NCBI GenBank assembly: GCA_031284485.1
Contig: JAISZT010000054.1
Span: 1 to 44,275 of the forward strand
Reading direction: 5' to 3'
From: Desulfovibrio sp.
GTDB taxonomy: Bacteria > Desulfobacterota > Desulfovibrionia > Desulfovibrionales > Desulfovibrionaceae
DNA: 44,275 nt
Numbering within the stretch: position 1 is the first letter of the stretch; each line of letters opens with the position of its first letter. The translations under genes and the position numbers were made by a program. Shown here one piece after another: positions 22,520-29,612 of this stretch. Below the pieces are notes generated by a model, which saw nothing but the letters and a program-made list of their open reading frames with translations, made no database searches and was not told the DNA's origin.

Positions 22520-24016
22520 TCAGTTTGTGCTGTCGCACCAGGCTTTCATTTTGCTCATCAATTCGGCCGGTTCCAGCGGCTTGCCCACGTGGTCGTTCAT
22601 GCCCGCGGCCAGGCATTTTTCCACGTCTTCCCGGAACACGTTGGCGGTCATGGCCACGATGGGAACGGTTGCGGATCGGCCGCGCTTCAGGCGTCGGATG
22701 GCCTTCGTGGCGTCGTAGCCGTCCATTTCCGGCATATGGATGTCCATGAAAATCAGATCATAGGCGTCCGGGTTGGCGGCGAACATCCGAACGGCTTCGC
22801 GTCCGTTCACGGCACAGTCCACGACGACCCCGGTGTCTTCCAGCAGGGTCAGCAGAATTTCCCGGTTAATGTCCACGTCTTCCGCCAGAAGAATGCGCTT
22901 TCCGGCGAAAACCGGTCCCCGCTCCGCCGGAGCGCCGAGCGCGCCCGCCTCTTCCTCGTCCGAAGCCGTGCCGATGATGGCGTTCATGGGCGTGCGCATC
23001 TCGTGGCTCATACGGGCCAGGAAACTGCTCTTGCTCAGGTTTTCCTCGTCGGACCGCAGTTTCTCCACCCGCGTGCGCACCAGCAGGTAGCTGAGCGCCG
23101 AGGCCAGCAGAAAGCCCATGACCGCCAGCACGGCGGCCAGGGCGTAAACTTCGTGGTAATAACTGGTGCGGGGGATGATGATGCCGATGTGCCAGCCGTT
23201 GAAGATTTTGCGGAAAAAGACCACGCTGTCCGTTCCGTCGGCGTCGTTGAAACGGGCCGCGGAAATCTGCTCTTCCCGCGCCAGCATGTCCGCCAGCCTG
23301 CCGTAGTCGCCCCCGGCCCGGGCCATCTGTCTGCCGATCAATTCCGTATTCCGGTGCACGGTGAAGTGCATGCGGTCGTCGACCAACACGCCGTACCCGT
23401 TCCCGGCGATGTTCTGTTTACGGATGTGCTCGGTCACGGTCGCCAGCTTCAAATCCACAGCCAGAACGCCGTACGGGACCTTGTTCTGGTCGCGCAACTC
23501 CTGCGAAAAACTGATGCACATGCCGCCGGTCTGGGCGTCGACGTACGGTTCGGAAAAAAAGATCCGGCCGTTGTTGGCCACCGCGCCGATGTGCCAGGGG
23601 CGCTGCTCCGGCACATAGCCGGGCGGCGGGGTCCAGCGGGCCCCGTCGAACCAGTCGCCCCTGATATACCCGTATACCTTCATGAAGTCGCGCAGGGGCG
23701 AGCGTTCTGCGTTGAAATAATCTTGTGTTTCGTAAAGAAATTGCAGGAGCTCGGCATTGGTCCTGCCCGAGGATACCATGGTTTTGAGAGACTGCACCAC
23801 ATTGCCGACCCACAGTTCCGACTCGGTCAGGCCCGCGGAAACCGCCGTCTGGGTGGCGTCCATGGTGGCGTCCATGGTGGCGTCCCCGATAACCTTGACC
23901 TGTTGCCGGACGATGCTGCTGACATAAAAATAGCTGACCAACACCATGGCCAGAAAGGCAACAAAGACCAGCAGCACCTGCCGGTAGCCGAATTTGAGCA
24001 GTCCTTTCGCGTTCAC
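22520..24016 (-). CDS. Membrane sensor with H-box and receiver domain but no kinase ATPase domain
   Basis: This encodes 498 residues, GTG start with GGGAGAGGA upstream. Order: transmembrane helix (about 13-35), periplasmic double-Cache-like sensor (36-285, with PYGVLAVDLKLATVTEHI and GYGVLVDD), second helix (291-313), a histidine-kinase H-box FLARMSHEMRTPMNAIIG (His338), then immediately a linker (DEEEAGALG) and a full receiver domain (373-495; ILLAEDVDINREIL, phospho-Asp425 in FMDIHMPEMDG). The rest of the dimerisation domain and the whole HATPase domain (N, G1, F, G2 boxes) are missing at about residue 349/350 (near base 22969). An in-frame deletion of a hybrid kinase is the simplest reading. 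It cannot phosphorylate itself, but might relay or bind. A 12-bp repeat encodes DATMDATMDAT after the first helix. Confidence 0.82.
   Translation of the reverse strand: MNAKGLLKFGYRQVLLVFVAFLAMVLVSYFYVSSIVRQQVKVIGDATMDATMDATQTAVSAGLTESELWVGNVVQSLKTMVSSGRTNAELLQFLYETQDYFNAERSPLRDFMKVYGYIRGDWFDGARWTPPPGYVPEQRPWHIGAVANNGRIFFSEPYVDAQTGGMCISFSQELRDQNKVPYGVLAVDLKLATVTEHIRKQNIAGNGYGVLVDDRMHFTVHRNTELIGRQMARAGGDYGRLADMLAREEQISAARFNDADGTDSVVFFRKIFNGWHIGIIIPRTSYYHEVYALAAVLAVMGFLLASALSYLLVRTRVEKLRSDEENLSKSSFLARMSHEMRTPMNAIIGTASDEEEAGALGAPAERGPVFAGKRILLAEDVDINREILLTLLEDTGVVVDCAVNGREAVRMFAANPDAYDLIFMDIHMPEMDGYDATKAIRRLKRGRSATVPIVAMTANVFREDVEKCLAAGMNDHVGKPLEPAELMSKMKAWCDSTN
22523..22540. repeat. 18-bp direct repeat, left copy
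   Basis: GTTTGTGCTGTCGCACCA is identical to 24464-24481. This copy forms the last codons of the Cache sensor gene, the other the last codons of HU, in different reading frames, so shared protein ancestry does not explain it. Confidence 0.75.
23853..23885 (+). repeat. 12-bp tandem repeat in the sensor gene
   Basis: The unit GTGGCGTCCATG occurs 2.75 times in tandem. It encodes DATM repeats just outside the first membrane helix of the sensor; copy changes would stay in frame. Confidence 0.75.
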
Positions 24017-24029
24017 TGTCCTCTCCCGC

Positions 24030-24450
24030 TTTGGATGCCTTTATTCTCAGACCTGTTTTCGTGCGGCGGGTTCTCAGGTACTATGGGGAAATCAGACTTC
24101 TCCTGATCGTGCGTACACAGATAACGGATCCGCCTTCCAGTGCCGTTCAGGTTCCTCCATCCAGAACCAGAAAATCAGGAGATCTCACAGCTCCCGCTCA
24201 TAGAATTTCCATACATGCCAGGGTCTATGACATCGCGGGATTCAGATATACCTCGCACATATAGCTATACCTGATGTTGCCTTCCGTCAGCCTGACAACG
24301 TCGGCATCCCGAAACAGAAGGATTTCGCTGCTCAATATCCTGGCCTGCATGTGCCCTTGTCAACGCTTCGCCCATAGCCTCGCAGCTATACACGCATGAC
24401 TCGGGGTCGGCGTGGGGCGCTAACCCTTCACCGTAAGGCTCTTTCATCCT
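24030..24450 (-). mobile_element. Group II intron relic (5' part, reverse transcriptase lost)
   Basis: Read on the minus strand from 24447, a frame starts MKEPYGEGLAPHADPESC and continues EALTRAHAG; then GRQHQ, and in the following frame GMYGNSM, EKSDFPIVPENPP. These pieces in this order are the peptide-like readings found just ahead of group II intron reverse transcriptase/maturase genes. The maturase itself is absent: the next gene on this strand is the Cache sensor. The relic starts nine bases after the HU stop. The assignment is from memory of such leaders, not from an RNA fold, so domain V should be looked for. Confidence 0.6.
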
Positions 24451-24455
24451 CTACT

Positions 24456-24749
24456 CTATGACGGTTTGTGCTGTCGCACCAAACTTTCCTTCAGTGCCTT
24501 GCCGGGCGTGAATTTCACTGTCGTGGAGGCAGGAATCTTGATTTCCTGACCAGTCCGGGGATTTCGGCCTTTGCGCGCGGCGCGCTTCACGGGCTTAAAG
24601 CTTCCGAAGCCGGATATTGCGACCGACTCGCCGTCTTTCAATACTCCGGAGATGACCGCGAACAGTTTTTCATAGGCGGCTTCGGCTTGGGTCAGAGTCG
24701 CCAGCCCGGCTTCATCTTTCAGCTTTCTGACGATATCCGTTTTGGTCAT
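24456..24749 (-). CDS. HU-family DNA-binding protein
   Basis: This 97-residue histone-like protein bends DNA as a dimer. Family landmarks: MTKTDIVRKLKDEAGLATLT at the N-terminus, ISGFGSFKPVKRAARKGRNP forming the start of the DNA-binding arms with the RNPRTG motif, and VKFTPGKALKESL at the C-terminus. The start is ATG 24749 with GGAGG upstream; the longer frame to 24785 is not needed. The short tail VRQHKPS carries the 18-bp direct repeat. A palindrome (GATAACACGTTATC) lies in its promoter region. HU versus IHF cannot be separated with certainty. Confidence 0.92.
   Translation of the reverse strand: MTKTDIVRKLKDEAGLATLTQAEAAYEKLFAVISGVLKDGESVAISGFGSFKPVKRAARKGRNPRTGQEIKIPASTTVKFTPGKALKESLVRQHKPS
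24464..24481. repeat. 18-bp direct repeat, right copy
   Basis: Identical to 22523-22540. It lies at the 3' end of the HU gene next to the group II intron relic. The two copies bracket the sensor gene plus intron relic. Confidence 0.75.
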
Positions 24750-24777
24750 AGAACTCCCTCCATAATGTTTCAGTATA

Positions 24778-24791
24778 GATAACACGTTATC
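24778..24791. promoter_or_regulatory. Palindrome in the HU promoter region
   Basis: GATAAC-AC-GTTATC is a perfect 6-bp inverted repeat about 30 bases before the HU start codon. On the minus strand, TTGCGG and TATCTA 17 bases apart suggest a promoter overlapping it. No regulator is identified. Confidence 0.4.
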
Positions 24792-24871
24792 CCCTCTGCC
24801 GCAAGCCGTTCCACAACCAAAGATTGTCGAAAGATACTTTTTGGCGTAGGTGAGTAAAAAAGGAGAACGCC

Positions 24872-25354
24872 ATGAAACGATTTATTTCGGTAACATTTTG
24901 CTTGCTCTTTATTCTCATGTTTGCCATTACTGTCCACGCTGATGGATATGCGTGGGGAAAGACAAAATGGGGCATGTCCCCTGAACAAGTGTCTAAGGTT
25001 CTCGGCAAAAAGCTGATTTTCGATAAAAAAAATGATAATGGTGAAGATGTTTATATATTGAAAGGGTATAAAATCGGAGAGTTTCAATATGATGTACGCA
25101 TGATCTTCAATGTCAAAAAAATGAATATGGTCATGGTGATGGGGGTGGGAAATTCTGAAATCAAGGAAAAAGCATGCGCGGATATGGCGTCTTCCCTGAA
25201 AGAAAGACTTGGTCATGGAAGGGTTAGTGCTGTAGGCAATGCTGTCTCAAGAGAATGGAACACACCTGAAACATATATAAGCCTTATGTGTTTTCCGGAC
25301 AACACATGGTTGAGCTACAAGAAAAAACCAAAGCCTGGAGCAAGTAAGTTTTGA
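24872..25354 (+). CDS. Exported small protein of unknown function
   Basis: This encodes 160 residues with AAAGGAG before the ATG. The signal sequence MKRFISVTFCLLFILMFAIT ends near VHADG. The mature start YAWGKTKWGMSPEQVSKVLG resembles the small 'W-G-S-x-x-x-V' beta-alpha modules of exported proteins that follow a Trp-Gly-Met pattern; no family name is certain. The base composition is AT-rich like the next genes, and unlike valS or the hyp genes. Divergent from HU. Confidence 0.7.
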   Translation: MKRFISVTFCLLFILMFAITVHADGYAWGKTKWGMSPEQVSKVLGKKLIFDKKNDNGEDVYILKGYKIGEFQYDVRMIFNVKKMNMVMVMGVGNSEIKEKACADMASSLKERLGHGRVSAVGNAVSREWNTPETYISLMCFPDNTWLSYKKKPKPGASKF

Positions 25355-25544
25355 CCATAGATTGCCGGGCGCTGAAAACAGCTCAAGGAACTGCGAACTA
25401 TTTCCCCGAAGGTGTTGTATTTCGTTCACACCCGGCAAATATGGCACAAATTATACCCCGAAAAAGGGCAAAAAGAAAGGCCAGACTGTCGGGATGGCGT
25501 TGCCGCCACTGGGCTTTTTCAGATGCGGGTGTCCCCTTTATCTA

Positions 25545-26153
25545 TTATTCCCAGATAGCGTTAAATGCCTGCTTCTGTTTCAATAAATCCATATATTTTT
25601 CCTTTATTGCTTGTGGGCCATCGCATGTCGAAATGGCAGTGCCTTGGGCGCACACTAGAACCATGCCTTTCCCAGCCGTCAGTTCGCCATAGGAAAAATG
25701 GGTACTGGCTATTCTATTAGCGTCCATCATAATAGCCTTATATAAAAGTTTTTTGACGCAACTATTTTCAGCTTCTTCCATCTTCCCTTTATATGAGCCT
25801 GATTCCATGCCCCAGAAATCTGTTATAGAAGAAAAAGCCTCAATCAGTGGTCCGGTTCCAATTGCAGTGTGCGCTGTAATTAGGCCACGATATGTATACG
25901 CATTGTCAGTCGGCGGAAAAGTTGAAATTTCTATTGAAAGCAAGAGAGTATCGAGCTCTAGATCTAGCTCTTTGCATTTTTTAGCAGTGCACTCTCTTAA
26001 TTTTAGGAGTATCGGAAGGAAGCAGTTTTCACAGACTACATCCTTAACACTGTACCCCATCGCACGAGCTAGCTGAACTTCTTCAGTGGATGCCAGACTA
26101 ACGCCAAACGCACCACCAATTTTAGAGCCGCAGGATTCACATTTTATTGACAT
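25545..26153 (-). CDS. Zinc-ribbon plus YbjQ/heavy-metal-binding-like protein
   Basis: This encodes 202 residues. The N-terminus MSIKCESCGSKIGG and the later VVCENC supply two CxxC pairs, a zinc-ribbon. From about residue 75 a YbjQ (UPF0145)-like domain follows: SIEISTFPP, a GLITAHTAIGTG strand, MEEAENSCVKKLLYKAIMMD and ANRIASTHFSYGELTAGKGM ending in AQGTAIST, in the place of the usual GANAVV...GTAV pattern. YbjQ domains form pentameric rings and are of unknown biochemical role. The start has AAAGGAAA upstream. It is the last gene of an AT-rich minus-strand cluster, 20 bases after the zinc-ribbon membrane protein. Confidence 0.65.
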   Translation of the reverse strand: MSIKCESCGSKIGGAFGVSLASTEEVQLARAMGYSVKDVVCENCFLPILLKLRECTAKKCKELDLELDTLLLSIEISTFPPTDNAYTYRGLITAHTAIGTGPLIEAFSSITDFWGMESGSYKGKMEEAENSCVKKLLYKAIMMDANRIASTHFSYGELTAGKGMVLVCAQGTAISTCDGPQAIKEKYMDLLKQKQAFNAIWE

Positions 26154-26173
26154 TTCCTTTGTTCTCTTTATTT

Positions 26174-27274
26174 TTATTTACTGAGTAAATCCACAAATCC
26201 CCTCAATCCATCCCATGAGGCTACTTTTTTGTTTGAACACATGATTTTTATTGTGTAGTCAGACGGATTTTCCTCAATTCCAGACAATTTTCCTGTATGC
26301 GTCCAGAAAGAGAATATATTTTTAATAAGTTCTTCGCGTTCCTTTGGTACAGAATGTATCCATATATCATTTACATTAATAAGTATATTGTCCCCGCCAA
26401 TAGAGATTGATTCAATGGAACTGTTGTAATAGTCTGTTGTGTTTATTTTTTTTATCAGCTGTTTCATTCTATGGTCAAACACCTCTTCTCTAGACATTTT
26501 AGTGTTATCGCGTGTATCTCCTTTATTTTGTGATACATTAGAGTATTTTCTGTTAGAGAATTCAGAAAAGCTTTTTGATTTTTCGTCTTTGTATTCTATT
26601 CGCGCCCATGCTTCGTCACCAATAACAAAAGCGCCATAGTTATGAGATACATCCCAACAGTCCAAGCACATATTTCTGATATTTTTTACCGCCATAGGAT
26701 ATACGGGCGCGCCTTTAGGTATCTTATAAATATACTTTTCAGGATTTGACTTTGCTTCGGGGATAAGGCTTTTTATATATATACAAATTGATTCTTTATC
26801 CACTTGTGTAATCTTTTTCCAAGTTGTTTCTTTGTGGAAAACAAAAGATAACCGTGGATCATTTGTAAGGTCTCCATAGCAAAAAAGAGTAGCCTGGTTG
26901 GCATCCAAATATTTTTTTACCAATTTCTTGCCTCTTTTAATGCTTTCAATATGTTCAGCACGATAGCTATCTTCTGATGTCACGTTCCCCTTTTCGGATA
27001 TAGCCGCTGATGCTGTTACCGTTTTTATTTCCGGCTTTCTCTCGGTAATGGCTGGATTTATGACTTGTGTCTGCTTTGCAGAAGCGTCCTGCTTAGACTT
27101 TTTTCCAGACACTGAATAAATAAATGCGGACATGACAAGAACAATAGCAATCAATATAAGGCATGCCGTTTTTATGGGCATGCCGTTTTTCTCAATAGGG
27201 CACCCACATTTTTGGCAATTCGATGCCTTATCGGAAATTTGAGTGCCACATTCAGGGCATTTGACAAGTGCCAT
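26174..27274 (-). CDS. Membrane-anchored zinc-ribbon protein, large unknown domain
   Basis: This encodes 366 residues. MALVKCPECGTQISDKASNC plus QKCGCPI form a zinc-ribbon (residues 1-27); a membrane helix (TACLILIAIVLVMSAFIYSV) follows at about 36-55; a low-complexity linker; then an external or cytoplasmic domain of about 260 residues without known motifs. Zinc-ribbon-plus-single-helix proteins are common membrane scaffolds with the ribbon in the cytoplasm. The gene is markedly AT-rich. It starts two bases after the stop of the DUF2846-like lipoprotein gene and is followed closely by the YbjQ-like gene, so the four form an operon. Confidence 0.7.
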   Translation of the reverse strand: MALVKCPECGTQISDKASNCQKCGCPIEKNGMPIKTACLILIAIVLVMSAFIYSVSGKKSKQDASAKQTQVINPAITERKPEIKTVTASAAISEKGNVTSEDSYRAEHIESIKRGKKLVKKYLDANQATLFCYGDLTNDPRLSFVFHKETTWKKITQVDKESICIYIKSLIPEAKSNPEKYIYKIPKGAPVYPMAVKNIRNMCLDCWDVSHNYGAFVIGDEAWARIEYKDEKSKSFSEFSNRKYSNVSQNKGDTRDNTKMSREEVFDHRMKQLIKKINTTDYYNSSIESISIGGDNILINVNDIWIHSVPKEREELIKNIFSFWTHTGKLSGIEENPSDYTIKIMCSNKKVASWDGLRGFVDLLSK

Positions 27275-27276
27275 GC

Positions 27277-27768
27277 TTACTGCCCCGCCTCTTTCGCCCT
27301 GATTTGCGCTGCATCTTCTTCGGTGCTCGGGCGAATATATTTCAGCTTTGGCAGCATTTTATCAGCTATCACTTTTGATATTTCCGATAATGCGAAGGTA
27401 TAAGAATATACATGTTCAACGTAGTATGTTTGGCCTGCCTGTATATCTAATTTTACCGCTACATGTTCATCTCCTAAATCAATCCAATAAATGTGCTTGC
27501 CTGGAGCTGTTCTGTGAATAAAATATGTTCCGGATTTCAGAAGCCCAATCCTCTCATTGTCTTCTAAAATGAAATAATTTGCGCCCCCTATAACAGGGCT
27601 ATCTCGCATGAAATATACAACCGCGCTTGATTCGTCCGGTTTTAAGATTTTTGGGTTAGCTTCATAAACATAATCGCCGTGCTGCGCCATTTGGCCGCGC
27701 GTACATCCCACCACTGCCAACAAAAGGGACACTACCAGCAAGGCATGGACGATTCTACGCATGTTCAT
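27277..27768 (-). CDS. DUF2846-like lipoprotein (second tandem copy)
   Basis: This encodes 163 residues from ATG 27768. The N-terminus MNMRRIVHALLVVSLLLAVV leads to a lipobox ending GC, so an anchored lipoprotein is expected. The body (SSAVVYFMRDSPVIGGANYF, LKSGTYFIHRTAPGKH, VKLDIQAGQTYYVEHVY) matches the DUF2846 pattern of a beta-rich domain. It is a paralogue of the next gene upstream, with which it shares SSAVxYF, GLLKSGTYF, AGQTYY and the ending STEEDAAQIRAKEA. The start lies two bases after that gene's stop; a longer frame to 27780 would overlap. Function of the family is unknown. Confidence 0.8.
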   Translation of the reverse strand: MNMRRIVHALLVVSLLLAVVGCTRGQMAQHGDYVYEANPKILKPDESSAVVYFMRDSPVIGGANYFILEDNERIGLLKSGTYFIHRTAPGKHIYWIDLGDEHVAVKLDIQAGQTYYVEHVYSYTFALSEISKVIADKMLPKLKYIRPSTEEDAAQIRAKEAGQ

Positions 27769-27770
27769 CG

Positions 27771-28280
27771 TTACTGCCATGCCTCTTTTGCTCTAATCTG
27801 CGCCGCTTCTTCTTCCGTGCTTAACCGGGCATATCTCAAGCCCGGCAAAATTTTTTCAGCTATGGGGCGCGTGACTTCCATAAAATGAGGCTTGGATGTG
27901 TTGGTGAAAAGGGTGTAATGATTGTCAATACCGCCATCAATGTAGTATGTCTGTCCAGCTTTGATATCTAACGTGGTGTAAACTTTGTCTCCAACATCGA
28001 CCCAATATGTATGCTTGCTTGGCGTGGTTTTATGCACGAAATATGTGCCTGACTTGAGCAATCCAATTCTATTTGCGTCCTCATTGATGAAATAGTTTAG
28101 CCCCCCGTTTACGAAAGCACTTTCCCGGAAGAAATATATAACGGCGCTGGAATCGTCGGCGACTGGAATCTGCGGATTTGTTTCATAAACATAGTCAGCC
28201 CTGAGCGGCATCTTCGCGCAGCCCGCAACCGCCAACACAAGAACAGCCGCCAGAAAAGTCGTCAGCTTTCGCGTCATCAT
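27771..28280 (-). CDS. DUF2846-like lipoprotein (first tandem copy)
   Basis: This encodes 169 residues. The signal sequence MMTRKLTTFLAAVLVLAVAG runs to the lipobox Cys of VAGCAK. The body has SSAVIYFFRESAFVNGGLNY, GLLKSGTYFVHKTTPSKHTY, TTLDIKAGQTYY and a C-terminus STEEEAAQIRAKEAWQ. It is the first gene of the AT-rich minus-strand operon with a GGGGTGGG ribosome site. The tandem copy downstream has the same architecture, so a duplication produced both. Role unknown; the neighbours suggest an envelope complex. Confidence 0.8.
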   Translation of the reverse strand: MMTRKLTTFLAAVLVLAVAGCAKMPLRADYVYETNPQIPVADDSSAVIYFFRESAFVNGGLNYFINEDANRIGLLKSGTYFVHKTTPSKHTYWVDVGDKVYTTLDIKAGQTYYIDGGIDNHYTLFTNTSKPHFMEVTRPIAEKILPGLRYARLSTEEEAAQIRAKEAWQ

Positions 28281-28502
28281 GTCCCACCCCGCTTAATAAT
28301 TTTCTTTTCCCGCGCTAAAGAAAAATACCAATAACCCCTTGCCTGTCGGGATTTCTCATCGTCTATACTATGCGGAACTGTTTGTATAGCCCCGCGAGGC
28401 ACCCGGAAATATCTTGTTGCAGACTGAAAACTTTTTACCCGTTATCCCTTGCCGCCAGCAAAATATTGCCTTCAATATTAAGGAAATCCTGTGAGGTGAC
28501 AG

Positions 28503-28670
28503 ATGCCGGTTTTTAATCTGGAAATTCAGTTCGACGACAAGGGGGAAATGCCGCCGTCGCTTCCTTCAAGCGCGTGGAAGCTGCGGCTAACGACGCGGCG
28601 GCGGCAAACCGCCACAAACAGGGGGGGCGTGACGCAAAAGTGACGCAAAAGTTACGCAGAAGTGCGTAAC
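28503..28670 (+). pseudogene. Frameshifted relic, possibly phage tape-measure N-terminus
   Basis: A frame from ATG 28503 (GAGGTGACAG upstream) reads MPVFNLEIQFDDKGE; a shift near 28547 opens NAAVASFKRVEAAANDAAAA and onwards to a stop near 28670. Together they look like the start of a phage tail tape-measure-type protein (short beta start, then alanine-rich helix), but the second part is truncated. Lying next to a tRNA gene, it fits a prophage remnant. The rest of 28281-28500 shows no gene. Confidence 0.4.
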
Positions 28671-28703
28671 TTTTTGACCATTCCTGACCATTTTTGACCA
28701 TTA
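28629..28703. repeat. Short direct repeats next to tRNA-Asn
   Basis: GTGACGCAAAA occurs twice in tandem with a third variant (GTTACGCAGAA), followed by three copies of TGACCATT in about 30 bases. They lie between the phage-like relic and the tRNA terminator; they may be remnants of an attachment or replication site. Confidence 0.5.
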
Positions 28704-28708
28704 CGCCA

Positions 28709-28750
28709 AAGGCCCCGTTTGGCATTAAAACCAAACAGGGCCTTGTTTTT
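28709..28750 (+). terminator. Strong rho-independent terminator
   Basis: A 14-bp stem with one mismatch (28709-28722 with 28731-28744), an eight-base loop and a T5 tail at 28746-28750. It lies just downstream of the tRNA on the opposite strand and reads best in the plus direction. Confidence 0.75.
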
Positions 28751-28752
28751 CT

Positions 28753-28828
28753 TGGCTCCCCGAGACGGACTTGAACCGCCAACCTAGTGATTAACAGTCA
28801 CCCGCTCTGCCGATTGAGCTATCGGGGA
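28753..28828 (-). tRNA. tRNA-Asn (anticodon GTT)
   Basis: The minus-strand gene starts TCCCCGATAGCTC and ends in GGGGAGCCA; the acceptor stem pairs TCCCCGA with TCGGGGA, the anticodon loop is CTGTTAATC (GTT), and GGTTCAAGTCC is the T loop. CCA is encoded. It is 76 bases long. It lies 100 bases from queH, whose product modifies exactly this tRNA class. Confidence 0.96.
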
Positions 28829-28928
28829 ATAGTGAAGTAAGGTTTGTTTACGGAAAAAATACCGGCAGGTCAAGCGAAAAAGGCGAAAAAAGGCGAAAAT
28901 GGAGGTGAAGCGTAACGCATCCATAGTT

Positions 28929-29612
28929 TCAGACCGCGCTTAAGCCGTTGCCGCGCAGCGGCTTACGGATATCGTTATTGCTGCCGCTCCACGTACGCCT
29001 CGTGGACTCATCCGCATCCATCGCCGCAAGCCGTGTCAGGCGGCGGCTGTAGCGTTCCGCCTCGCTGTATATGCAGCCGCAGTACGGCTGACGGTAAATT
29101 CCCATGGTTTTTGAGCGGTCAATGCCTTCCTGCCAGTCTGCACGAAAATCGCGGTACACAAAGGCCGAAGAATTTTTTCGGGCAAGCCGCGCGCCCGCTG
29201 CCGCAATATCTTCATGCGGCTGCATGCGCGAATACAAGAGCGATGTGCTGACATGGGCAAAGCCAAGTTCCCCGGCCTTTACAAAGGCGGCCGCAAGGCG
29301 GCTTTCGCAGCAAAAGGCGCAGCGTCGCGGCATTGTGTCCTGCCCGGCCACGGCGCGCAGCCAGGCAGTAATGTCCCAGGCGGCGTCCTCATGCAGTATG
29401 TCCACGCCAAGGCGCTCGGCGCAGATTCCCGCGGCCTCGCGACGACGCAGATATTCCGTCAGGGGGTGGATGTTGGGGTTCATAAACCAGAGCGTCACGG
29501 CAAAGCCCTCGTCCTGAAGACGCAAGACGGGCATTATGGCGCAAGGTCCGCAACAAACGTGCAACAGCAGGTTTTTGTCCGCCCTCAGGGGGCCGCTATG
29601 ATTTCCAGGCAT
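28929..29612 (-). CDS. queH: Epoxyqueuosine reductase QueH
   Basis: This 227-residue enzyme of the QueH (DUF208) family performs the last step of queuosine synthesis, reducing epoxyqueuosine in the anticodon loop of GUN tRNAs. The cysteine set is visible: HVCCGPC near residue 20, CAFCCESRL in the middle and QPYCGCIYSE near the C-terminus; together they bind an iron-sulfur cluster and adjacent metal. SLLYSRMQPHEDI is also typical. The start overlaps the rng 3' end by about 28 bases. The C-terminal 25 residues (after RLAAMDADES) look divergent. A queuosine-accepting tRNA-Asn gene lies immediately downstream. Confidence 0.9.
   Translation of the reverse strand: MPGNHSGPLRADKNLLLHVCCGPCAIMPVLRLQDEGFAVTLWFMNPNIHPLTEYLRRREAAGICAERLGVDILHEDAAWDITAWLRAVAGQDTMPRRCAFCCESRLAAAFVKAGELGFAHVSTSLLYSRMQPHEDIAAAGARLARKNSSAFVYRDFRADWQEGIDRSKTMGIYRQPYCGCIYSEAERYSRRLTRLAAMDADESTRRTWSGSNNDIRKPLRGNGLSAV

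Noticed and set aside
22508..24106. A 532-codon open frame on the plus strand
   Set aside because: It is antisense to the Cache/receiver sensor, lacks any domain and has a His/Gly/Arg-rich composition typical of reverse-frame reading in GC-rich DNA.
25362..25586. Lys/Gly-rich open frame (GKYGTNYTPKKGKKKGQTV)
   Set aside because: No ribosome site, and it overlaps the 3' ends of two better genes; I know no family with this sequence, though it might be a remnant.
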